Shown: positions 51,268 to 63,200 of the stretch, in pieces
Layout of the letters: the number at the start of each line of letters is the position of its first letter
How positions within the stretch are numbered: the stretch's first letter is position 1
Assembly: GCA_003222245.1 (NCBI GenBank)
Contig: QHVH01000018.1
Location: forward strand, 1 to 64,000
Direction: 5' to 3'
Source: Blastocatellia bacterium AA13
GTDB lineage: Bacteria > Acidobacteriota > Blastocatellia > UBA7656
DNA: 64,000 nucleotides
Translations under genes and position numbers: made by a program
The notes under the pieces: generated by a model
What the model saw: the letters and a program-made list of their open reading frames with translations, nothing else
Told to the model about the DNA's origin: nothing
Database searches by the model: none

Positions 51268-54200
51268 CTACTCATAATGTTCCATCGCTTTTTCGATGGA
51301 CTCCGCCTCGTCTGCTTGAAGCATTTCTTTCACGGCTTCGTCGGACAGACCGTTGATTTCGGAGACCAGCTCCGCCAGCATCTCTCTCTCTTCTTCGTCC
51401 TGTTCGTATTGGCTCTGCGTAATCGCTTCCGCCAGCTTCGCGATCGTAGGCGCCTCGAAAAAATCCCGCAGCGGTATCTGAATAAACAGTTGCTGCCGGA
51501 GCCTGGACAGAAGCCGGGTCGCGAGAATCGATTGGCCTCCCAGCTCGAAGAAATCGTCGGTTACTCCTATCCGCTCGACTCCGAGTATCTCCTGCCAGAT
51601 GCCCGCGAGAATCTCCTCAATCGGCGAGTCGGGCGCGACAAAAGGCCGCACCGCAAACGCCTGTCCTTCTTCCGGCGCGGGAAGCGCGCTTCGATTCAGC
51701 TTGCCGCTAACGGTGAGCGGCATCGCGTCCATGAACAAAATTGCCGATGGAACCATATACTCGGGCAAGGTCGCTCTCAGATGAGCGCGTAAGTCGGCGG
51801 CCGCGAGCTCGGACCCCGGCGCCGCAACTACATAAGCCGCCAGCCGCTGATGCCCATTATCTTCTCTGGCTAAGACGGCGGCTTCGCGAACCGACGGATG
51901 GCTCGCGAGCGCGCTTTCGATCTCGCCGAGCTCGATACGGAAGCCGCGAATCTTGACCTGATAATCGAGCCTTCCCAGAAACTCGATGCTGCCGTCGGAA
52001 AGGTGACGCGCCAGATCGCCGGTCTTATAAAGATGGGCGCCCGGTGTTTGTGAGTACGGATCGGGAATGAATTTCTCGGCGGTCAAATCCGGCCGGCCAA
52101 GGTATCCGCGCGCGACTCCTACTCCGCCGATGTGCAGCTCGCCGGCGATCCCTTCGGGCAATGCGTTCAGGCTGCGATCCAGCATCAATATGCTGGTGTT
52201 CGCAATTGGGCGCCCGATCGGCACGACTCTGGAATTCCCGTTCCTCACGCAAGCCCACGAGGTCACATCAACAGATGCTTCGGTTGGTCCGTACAGGTTG
52301 TGCAATTCGGCGGCGAGCGAGGCGAAGAAGCGCTCTTGAACCTCGTGCGGCAACGCCTCTCCGCTGCACATCACACGCTTGAGGCTCGTGCATCTGCCCG
52401 GTTCGTAGTCGGAGAGAAATGCCTGGAGCATCGACGGAACGAAATGGATCGTGGTGATGCCGGTCCGATCGATCTCATTCATCAGGTAGAGCGGGTCCCG
52501 ATGGCCGCCCGGCTCGGCTACTACCAGACAAGCGCCGGTCATAAGCGGCCAGAAGAATTCCCAGACGGAAACGTCGAAGCTGAACGGCGTCTTCTGCAGG
52601 ACACGATCCTGGGGCGTCATACCGTACGCTTCCTGCATCCAGAGCAGGCGATTGCGGATGCCTGCGTGCTGAATCATCGCGCCCTTCGGTTTGCCGGTTG
52701 ATCCCGATGTATAGATCACGTATGCAAGATTCTGCTCGGAGACATCCAGATTCAGGTCCTCGGAAGATTCGAGAGAAACGCTCTGCCATTCGACATCAAT
52801 GCAGATCGCGGCGCAGATCGCGGCAGAGGTGTGCTTTGGCAATCGGCTTTCCCATTCGGATCGCGTGATCAGAACCGGAGCCGCCGCATCTTCGATCATG
52901 TACGCCAGTCGTTCCGCCGGATATTCCGGATCGAGCGGCGCGTATGCGGCTCCCGCCTTGAGCACCGCAAGCAGCGATACGACCATCTCCACCGATCTTT
53001 GAATGCAGATTCCGACCGTTGAATCCGAAAAAGCGCCCTTTCGCATAAGCGCGCGAGCCAGCCGGTTGGCGCTCCGGTTCAGCCCGGCGTAACTGAGTTG
53101 CGTGTCCTGGTAGATCAGCGCGATCGAATCGGGCGTCGTTCTAACCTGGGCCTCTATCAGTTCGTGAAGGCTTCCTGTCTGATTGTATTCGCGGGCGGTT
53201 CGATTAAGCGCATGGAGCGTCTGTTCGATTTCGTGCTCGGACAGCATGCCCGCGGTTTGAATCGGCCGGTTTGAATCTTCGAGAAACGAATCGAGAAGCC
53301 GTAGATAATGATCGGTCGCCCTCACACGCTGATTTCTATCGAACGCCTCGATATTGAAGTCGAGATCCAGCCGGAAGCTGCCCGAAGCGTCGAAGTCGCG
53401 CACCTGAATCGCCAGGAGATCGTTCGAGTGACCCGAGTGGATCAGATCAAAGTCGACCGGCAAGCCGAGACATTCGGTGAAAGCCGCTATCTGATAGTTG
53501 AAATATACATCGTAGGCTTTTCCGTGAATGGGATTTCGAACCGCATATCGCTGGGCCCTCGCGCTCTCAATGATCTCCGTCTGTGTCGTTCTCGCGAGTG
53601 AAATAAAGGTCTCGCCGGGGTTCATAGCGATTTGCAGCGGGCAGACGTTGATGAACAAGCCGATCGTGCCGGCGAAATCGTCAGGGCGGTGCGCGAGCGG
53701 CGTGCCCATTCTCAAAATCGGTTCACCGCTGATGCGGTGCTGATAGGCAAACAGCAGAGACGCGAAAAATACCGCCGGTGAGAACAGACCCGCTTCGCCG
53801 GTGAGCACCCTTATTCTCCGGCTCCGCTCGAGTCCAAGATCCCTCGAAACGCGTTCGGTGCGCGTCGTCTCTTTTGAAAAGCTGCCGCGATAAAATCGGT
53901 TTGAGGTCACCTCCAACGCGAGCTTCTGATTCCAGTAAGCTTCGGCTCGCGTATAGCCCGGCGATCTCCTGTAGACTTTTTCTGAATCAAGGTAGTGCTG
54001 ATAAGGGCGCATCGGCTCGGTTTCGTCGAGCCCTTCTCCGATAGAGAGTTTGTAATAACCGGAGAGGCGCTTCACCAGTACGGAAACGGACCACAAATCG
54101 GAAATCATGTGGCTTATCTTGAGGCTCCACACGAATCTGTCATCGGCCAGTTTCAAGAGCGCGCAATCAAAAAGGCGCGACGAAAAATCGAGCTGGGCAG

Positions 54201-57200
54201 CCTGATGGGCGCTCAGCCATCTCTCCGCGGCATTCCGCGGATCGGCCTCGGTTGAGAAATCGATGCAAGGCGCCGAGAACGGAAATACCTGATGAACGTA
54301 TCGGCAGGGAGCGCCGTTTATTTCCTGAACAGTGCTTCTCAACGCATCGCTGTCGTCGACGACCTTCTGAAATGCTTGTTGAAACCGTGACTCATCCACC
54401 CTTCCTTGAATCGTGAAAGCTACCGTGACCTCATCAAAATAGAGTTGAACATCGCGCTGAAGCTTCTTACTGAACCAGAACAACAACTGGTTCGCGGACA
54501 TATTGGACTGCTCGTAAGCCAACATCGCCGCGTCTTCGAGCTTCGTTTGAAGCCCCGTTTCGGCTGACGTGTCGACGGACGCCGTGTCTACGAGCGGCGG
54601 CAGAGCAATTAAGCCGCGAGTTGGATCGCCGGTTATGTCTTCGAAAACCGTTCGAAGCATATCGGCAAATCGCTCCATCAAGCCTCGGTCGAAGATGTCC
54701 GAGTTATATTCCAGCGAACCCTTCAAACCGGATTTCTCGTCGCTGATAAACAGGGTCAGATCAAGCCGCGCGGTATCGCTTTCGATTGGAATTCGGCTGA
54801 TGGCCACGCCGGGAATCTCCATGCGCTCAGGAGAAGCCTGTTCGTAGGCGAATGCGACCTGGCGCAAGGCCGGACGGCTCAAATCGCGCTTCAGATTGAA
54901 AGCTTCGACCAATTTTTCGAACGGCGCGTCCTGGTGATCGTAGGCATCCACCGTCACCTCTCGCACTCGTTCCAACAGCTCTTCGTAGGTGGGATTGCCC
55001 GACAGATCAATCAGCGTGACCAGAATATTCGTGAAGAAACCGATCAGCCCTTCCGTCTCGATGTGATTGCGATTGGCCACCGGAACGCCGATCGCAATTC
55101 TGTCCTGCCGCGAACAGCGATAAAGCGTCACGGCGAATCCGGCCAGCAGCGTCATAAACAACGTCTTGCCGCGTTCGAGGCTGACTCGCTTGAGCGATTC
55201 CGACAGCGGCGCCGGCAACTCGAACGAAAGCACGTTCCCGCGGAAACTCTGTATTCTGGGCCGCGGTCTTCCGGTCGGAATCTCCAACACGGGAATCCGC
55301 GGACCCAGCCGGCGTTTCCAATGCGCGATCTCGGAGTCCAGGACGTCGCCGATCAGCCAGCGTCGCTGCCACGAAGAGAAATCTCCATACTGCAACTGCA
55401 ACTCTGACAGCGGCGATTGCAATCCATCGGAGAACGCCGCGTAGAGCGCCGAGATCTCTCGATCGAAGATTCCAACCGACCAGTCGTCGCAAACGATATG
55501 ATGTATCGTCAGAAGAAGGACGCTATCGCTTGCGCTCAGCTTGAGAAGCCCGGTGCCTAATAAGGGCGCTTCGGCCAGATTGAACTTCGTCTTTGCCGCG
55601 CTCGCGGCGAGTCTGGATACAATCCGATCGCGGCCGGATTCCGGCAATTGCGTCAGATCGGTCAGCTCGAGATTGATATCGAGATTCGCAAGGACGCGCT
55701 GGATCGCCGAATCATCCGAAGTCGCGAATACAGTTCGCAGAATCTCATGGCGCCGAACTATTTCATTGATGCTCGATTGAAGCGCGGTCACGTTGAGCGC
55801 GCCGGTCAGCCGCAGCGCAACGGCCACGTTGTAGACCGAGCTGCCTTGAGTCAATTGATCCAGGAACCAGAGCCGCCATTGCGAATACGAAAGCGGCAGG
55901 TTCCCCTCGCCAGAGGCGCGACCGATCGCGGGCGCTTCGAAACGTGCATCCGTCCGCGCTTTCTTTATACGCTCCGCCAGCGCACCTACGGTCGGCGATT
56001 CGAAGATGCTGCGCAGCGCGATGCCGTTATCGACCGAAGCTCGCAAGCGTGAGACGACCTGGGTGGCGAGCAGCGAGTTCCCGCCGAGCTCGAAGAAATT
56101 GTCGAAGGCTCCAATCCGCTCAATGCCGAGGACCTGGCGCCACGCGTTCGCGATCAGTTCCTCCGTGGGATTTCGCGGAGAAACATAGCCGCCGCCTGCG
56201 CCGAGCGCTGGAGTGGGCTCTGGAAGCGCGCGCCGGTCGATCTTGCCGTTCGACGTCAACGGCAGCGATTCGAGCAGTACGATATCGGCCGGAGTCATAT
56301 AGTCCGGCAGCCTCTGCTTGAGATAACTCCGAATCTCACCCGGCGAGAGCTGCTTGCCGGCTTGTGGAACCACATATCCGACAAGCCGCTTTTCGCCGGC
56401 CTCGCCTCGAACAAGCACGGCGGCTTCTTCGAGGAAGGAATGTTCGCGGAGCGCGGCTTCTATTTCACCGAGCTCGATTCGGAAGCCTCGGATCTTTACC
56501 TGATCGTCTATGCGGCCAAGAAAGTGTACGTTGCCGTCGCGGGAGTATCGCGCGGCGTCTCCGCTTCGGTAGAGGCGGCCTCCGGGCGTCTCAGCAAACG
56601 GATCCGGCGCGAATTTCTCAGCCGTCAGATCGGCTCGGTTGAAATAGCCTCGAGCAAGTCCGTCTCCGGCAATAAGCAGCTCGGCGTGGACGCCGGCCGG
56701 AACTGCTTCGCCATTTCTATCCAGAAGATGAACCCGGCTGTTGGGGAGCGGCTTGCCGAGAGGAAGCACTGGAGGATGTTCGGGGCGGCTCGCTTCTACA
56801 CGATACGTCACGACCCCCACTGTTGATTCGGTCGGGCCGTAATGGTTAAAGATCGCGCAGTCGGGGTTCTCGCCGCGAAGCTCATCGATCCACCTGTTCT
56901 GAGAGGCTTCGCCGCCAAGTATCAACAAGCGTCCCGGCATCGCCTGTTCATCGCGCGTGTATGAACGAAGGCTCGCAAGATGACTCGGCACGATTTTGAT
57001 GCAATCAATAGAATGAAGATCCAGGTACTCACACATCGCATCGGCATCGGAAGCCGTATCCTCCGGGATTATGTGCAGGCATCCACCCGCGCATAGCGAT
57101 GGAAAGACAACCGTGTTGCCTAGATCGGCCGCAAACGTCGACGCGACTGCAAAGGTCTTCATCCCATCAAGACCGAGCGTTCGAGTTACGCCGAGTATGT

Positions 57201-60200
57201 AATTGCGCAACTGCCTGTGCTCAATCGCGACGCCTTTGGGCCTTCCGGTTGAGCCTGAAGTGTAGAGCACGTAAGCGAGATGCTCCGGAGCCGTTACGGA
57301 TGAAATGTCGCATTCGTCTTCAGGACCGGCGAACGCTAATTCGACGTCCACAAGTAAGACCGTTGCGTCGTGCGATGACAGGAGCTCGGCCGGCCCTTGC
57401 TGACTGAGCACCACCCGCGCGCCGGAGTCCTCGAGCATGAACGAGAGACGATCGTTCGGGTAGGCAGGATCCAGCGGCACATAAGCCGCGCCCGACTTCA
57501 TGACTGCCAGGACGGCAATCCACATCTCCAGCGAGCGCTCCATACAAATCGCCGCCGTCGCGTCCGGTTGAACCCCCGCTTCTCTCAAGCGCCGCGCTAA
57601 TTGGTTCGCCCTTCTGTTCAGCTCGCGGTATGAAAGGATCCGGCTCTCGAATACCAGCGCGGCTGCGTCCGGCGTTCTGGCTGCCTGAGCTTCGAACATC
57701 TCGTGAACACAACCGTCATTTCTAAAGTCGAATCTCGTGTCGTTCCACTCGAAGCACAATTGCCGGAGCTCCGCCATCGACATGATCGGCAAGAATGCGA
57801 TACGGGTGTCGGGATTCTCTATGGCTGCTTCGAGAAGATTGCGAAAGTGCGAGGCGAGGCGTGAAATCGTGCCGGCATCAAATAGAGAGGTGTCGTATTC
57901 GACGTATCCAGTCAACCGCTCGCCCTGAGTGATGTTGAGTGTGAGATCGAACTTCGAGGAGCCGCGCTCGATGTAGAGCGGAGTCACCCGCGCCCCGGAG
58001 AGGTTGAACGACGGCTCGAAACCGGCTTGGAGCTCGAACATCACCTGGAAGATCGCATTGCGGCTCAGGTCGCGCTCGACGACAAGCTCGTCCATCAATC
58101 GCTCGAAAGGCATATCCTGATGCGCGTATGCGCCGACGCAGACATCTCGAACGCGGTTGATAAGCTCGCGGAACGTCGGCCGATCCGAGAGATCGGTCCT
58201 CAGCGCCAAGGTATTGATGAAGCAGCCTATCAAGCTTTCAAGTTCGGGAAGAGAGCGGCCCGCTACCGGGGCGCCTACGATCAGATCCTCCTGTTGGGTG
58301 TACCGGTAGAGCAGCGCATTGAACCCGGAGATCAAGGCCATGAATAAGGTCGCGCTCTCTTGTCTGCTGAAGGCGGCCAGTTGAACGTTCAGGTTCTCGC
58401 CCAACTCGAACTGATGCTGCGCTCCTTTTGAGTTTCGGATCGGCGGCCGAGCGTAATCGAGTGGAAGCTCGAGGACAGGAAGAGTTCCGCTCAACCGCTC
58501 TCTCCAGTAGTTAAGCAGCTCGACGAGCGCTTCGTCTTTGAAGGATTCTCGCTGCTGCCGCGCGAAGTCCGAATACTGGAACGTTAATGGAGCCGGCGCA
58601 GCGGGACGATCATTCGAAAGTGCTTCATAGAACTCGGCGAATTCCGACAAAAACACCCCGATCGACCAGCCGTCCGAGGCGATGTGATGCATCGTGACCA
58701 GCAGCACGTGATCGGCTTCAGTTATTGTTATCAACTTCGTACGAATCAACGGGCCGGTTGCAAGGTCAAAAGGCTGTTTGGCTTCGGCAGCCGCGGCATT
58801 CATTGCAAATGACAATCGCTTCGATTCTTCGATGTCGCCGGCGTCAATGTGAACCAGCGGAACAGCAGGCTCGGCAAGGATTCTGCCGACCGGCTGGCCC
58901 TGTGAAGCCGCGAACACCGTTCGCAACGGCTGGTGGCGACGCACGATTTCATTGATGCTTCGCTCGACCGCGGAGACATTCAGCGGCCCTGCGATCCGCA
59001 CGGCCATTGGTATGTTGTAGACCGGGTCGTCAGGATCGAGGCAGTGCAGGAGCCACATTCGGAGCTGGGCAAAAGAGAGCGGAGCCGGACCGTCGTCACC
59101 GTGCGCAGTCAGCTTCGGAACCGGCCGCTGCACCCGCGATCGAATCGTGGATTCGAGCTTGCGGGCGAAATCTGCCAGCACCGGAGTCTCAAAAATCTGG
59201 TGAACGGCGAGGTCGACCTTCAGGACGTTCCGAATCCTGAACACCACCTGGGTTGCCAGAAGCGAATGGCCTCCGACATTAAAGAAGTTGTCGTTGAGAG
59301 AAATTCGGGTGCGATTCAGCACGTCGGCCCACACCGCGGCTACAATCTCTTCGACAGCGGTCGAAGGCGGAACGAATTCGTCAGCCGATTCCGCATCCGC
59401 ATCGGGCGGCGGCAGCGCTCGCAGATCGAGCTTGCCGTTAGGAGTTAGCGGCAGCGCATCGACGAAGACGTAATCCGAAGGCGTCATATACTCCGGAAGG
59501 CTCCGCCTGAGATGAGCCCTCAACTCAGCGGCTGCCGGCGAATGGACTCGCTCACAAACGACATAAGCTACTAGGCGTTTACCGGCCGACTCGGAATTGT
59601 GCACGATTACGGACGAATCCAGTACCGACGGATGCTCGGACAACCGGCTCCGAATCTCCGCCAGCTCGATCCGGTAGCCTCGAATCTTGACCTGCTCGTC
59701 TATGCGCGTGATGTACTCGACGTTGAAATCCGCGGTGTGTCTTCCAAGATCGCCGGTCTGATAAAATCGCGCTCCTGCCGTCGAGCTGAACGGATCAGGG
59801 CCGAACTTTTCGGCGGTCAGATCAGGCCGGTCGAGATAGCCTCTGGCGACTCCGGAGCCGCCTATATAAAGATGGCCGGGCACGCCGATCGGAGTCGGCG
59901 ATCCGCTCTCATCCAAAATGTAAAAGGTCGTGTTTGCATAAGGCGATCCGATCAGCACTCGTCGATCCGGGCGCGACTCGCAGCGCCAGAAGCTCGACGA
60001 AATAGTCGTTTCGGTAGGGCCGTAGAAATTTTCAAGATCAGCGCCTGACGAGTCGAGGAAGTCGTTCATCAGCTCTACCGAAAGCGCCTCGCCTCCGCAC
60101 GCCACATACTCAAGCGATCCGCATCTCCGCATCGAGCCTTCGTCGATCATTCGCTTGAGCATCGCCGGCGGAAAGTTGATCGTCGTAATCTCCTGCTCGT

Positions 60201-63200
60201 TGATCAGCCGTTCCAGATACGAGCAGTCGTATTGCCCTCCGGGTCTCGCCAGGACAAGCACGCCTCCTGAGACCAGCGGCCAGAAGATTTCCCAGGCCGA
60301 TACGTCAAAGCTCACCGAGCTTTTCTGAATGACCCTCTTTAGCGAGGCGTCTTTGTGGCGATACTCGAACCAGAGCAGCGCATTGGCGAGCGATTCGTGC
60401 GAGATCATCGTGCCTTTGGGTCTGCCGGTCGTGCCCGAGGTGTAGATGATGTACGCCAGATTCCGCGGAACTGGTCCGGGATGCGGATCGTCGCCGCTGT
60501 AGTTCGACAACAGGTTCGAAATCGAATCGACCGGCAGGCTCTCCACGTCGGAGGGCAATACAGCCGCGAAGCGCTGATGCGTCAACACAAGCCTCGCTCC
60601 GGAATCATCGACCATGAATTTCAACCGGTCCGCCGGATAGGCTGGATCGAGAGGCAGATAAGCCGCCGAGGCTTTTAGCACGCCAAGAAGCGACGCGACC
60701 AACTCGACCGACCGTTCCATGCAGATGCCGACGATGGCTTCGCTGCCGATGCCCCTCGACTGCAACAGGTGCGCTAGCTGGTTTGCCTTTGTATTGAGCT
60801 TGCCATAGCTCAGGGCTTCGTCTTCGAAGCAGAGAGCCAGAGAGTCGGGCCGCAGAGCGGCTTGCGTGCTGAAAAGCCGGTCGATAGTGGTTTCAGCCGA
60901 ATAGTCGCACTCGCTCTTGTTCGATTCGAACAGGAACTGTTCCAACTCGCTCTGCCTGAACAACGGCGCCAGCGCGATTGGTCGATCCGGAGTTCGCGCC
61001 AACCCTTCGACGAGCGTTAGGAAATGGCCTGCCATTCGCGCGATGGTCGTGCGATCGAAGAGGTCGGTATTGTACTCAAACGACGCGGAGAGCCTTCCTC
61101 CGATCTCCGCGGCCATCAGCGTTATATCGAATTGAGCTATCCTCTGCTCAACGGGGAACGGCTCAAGCACGAGCCCGCCCAGGTTCAAAGTAACGGCGGC
61201 ATCACCGAGCGCGAATGAGACGAGCCCTTCGTCATTAAGGAGATGCGTCTTCTGCAACGCAAACATCGCCTGGAACAGAGGCGAACGGCTGGGATCACGC
61301 ATCGGCTGAAGCCGCTCCACCAGAAGCGAAAAGGGATACGCCTGATGCTCAAAAGCTTCGAGAACTATTTTTCTTACGCGGCCGTGGAACTCTTCGAAGG
61401 TGGGATTGCCCGACAGATCAGCCCTCAGCACGATCGGATTGACAAAGTATCCCATCACGCTGCTGAACTCGGCGCGCTCACGGCCCGCGCTCGGCGAGCC
61501 GACAAGCAGGTCGTCCTGGCGTGAATACCGAAACAGCAGCGCCTGGAAACAGGCGAGCAGAGTCATATACAGAGTCGCGCCGCGCGCGGCCCCAAATTCC
61601 TTCAGCAGTTCGCTCAGCTCCTCGTCGAATGCAAACGGCTCGGCTGCGCCGCGATATGTTTGCAGCGCGGGGCGCGGATAATCGGTTGGCAGATCAAGGA
61701 TGGGCTGGTGATCCGCGAGCTGGCTTTTCCAGTATGCCCAGAGCCTCGCTCCTTCTTCTCGCCCAAGCACGTCCGCCTGATAGTGAGCGAAATCAGCGTA
61801 GGTAAATTCGAGCGGCGGAAGCACGGCTTCGGCTCCGGATTTCTCCGCCGCATACGCGATTCCGAGCTCGTTCAGAAATAGCGCGAGCGACCAGAAGTCC
61901 GTCACTATGTGATGCGCCGTCAGCGACAGCACGTGCTCGTTCTCGCTTAAAGTAAACAGGCTTATTCTGAGCAAGGCGTCCGCATCGAGAGCGAACGGCG
62001 TGTTCATCTCCCTGATCAGGGATTCATTCAATGTCTCTCGATTCCAATTCGACGCATCGTGTCGCGTGAAGTGGACCTTTGCACCGTCGTTCACTCTTTG
62101 CACCGGCGCGCTGCTTGTTAGAGCGAAGTTGGTTCGAAGAGAAGCGTGCCGGTCGACGAGTGTTTGCAAGGCCCTGTGCAGCGCTTCAACATCGACAGGG
62201 CCGCGAACCCGCGCGGCGCGAGCTATGTTATAAGCCACGCTATCGGGCGCGATCTGTTGCAGAAACCACAAGCCTCGCTGACCATGCGAGAGCGGATACT
62301 CATTGAGGTCTTCCGCGGTCCGCTTCCGCGCCCGCGCTTCCGATTCAAACCCCCGCGTCGCGGGCGATTCGAGCGCCGGCGCGGCCAGATTCTGAACCAA
62401 TTCCGCGATGCTGTATCCGTGAAGCAGGCTCGCCATCGGCACGTTGATCCCGAGACCGGTCTGGATGTTGTGAGCCAGTTCCACAACCATCAGCGAGTCC
62501 AGCCCGTATTGGGTAATCGGCCGGTTAATGTCGACTTCTTCAGGAGAGAGCCCGATCGTGCGAGCTGCCAACGCCGCAAGCGCCATCTCGAGTTCCGCGG
62601 CAGTTCGATCGGATTCGCGTGAAGGCGACACGAGCGCCGTCGCGGCGGTTTCAGGTGCGGCTGTTTCTCGTTCAGTATGTCGCCACGCGATAACGGTCTC
62701 CAGACTGCCTTCCATGAATCCCGATTTACAGAGTCGCCGCTGGATCTTTCCGCTCGAAGTTTTCGGAATGCCGCCGGGCTTGAGCAGCACGACCGCGAAC
62801 GGCTGCAGCTCATGCCGTTCCGAAACTGCCATTCGAATCCTGGAAACGATCTCGTCCGGATCGAAGTCCTTTCGCTGATCTATCTCCTGCACGATCACCA
62901 ACTGCTCTTCGCCGCCCGCTTCGACGGAAAAAGCGGCCCCGCATCCCGGTCTCAGCGCGCGATCGCACTCCTCGACGGTGCGTTCGATATCCTGCGGGTA
63001 GTGGTTGAGCCCTCTTATGATGACGAGATCTTTCAGCCGTCCCGTTATGAACAACTGACCGTCTTGAGTAAAACCGAGATCCCCGGTTCGAAGGAACGGG
63101 CCTTCATTTATTGAGGCCGCGTCTCCCATTGAGGCGGCGTCTCCCATGATGAACGCGCGAAAGGTCTGCGCGCTTTCTTCGAAGCGGCTCCAGTAGCCTA

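Noticed and set aside
54516-55902. Epimerisation domain within the tandem condensation region
   Set aside because: Epimerase domains follow a carrier domain and precede the next condensation domain with their own motifs. Here the second domain has a condensation-type HMISDL core and directly precedes an A domain.
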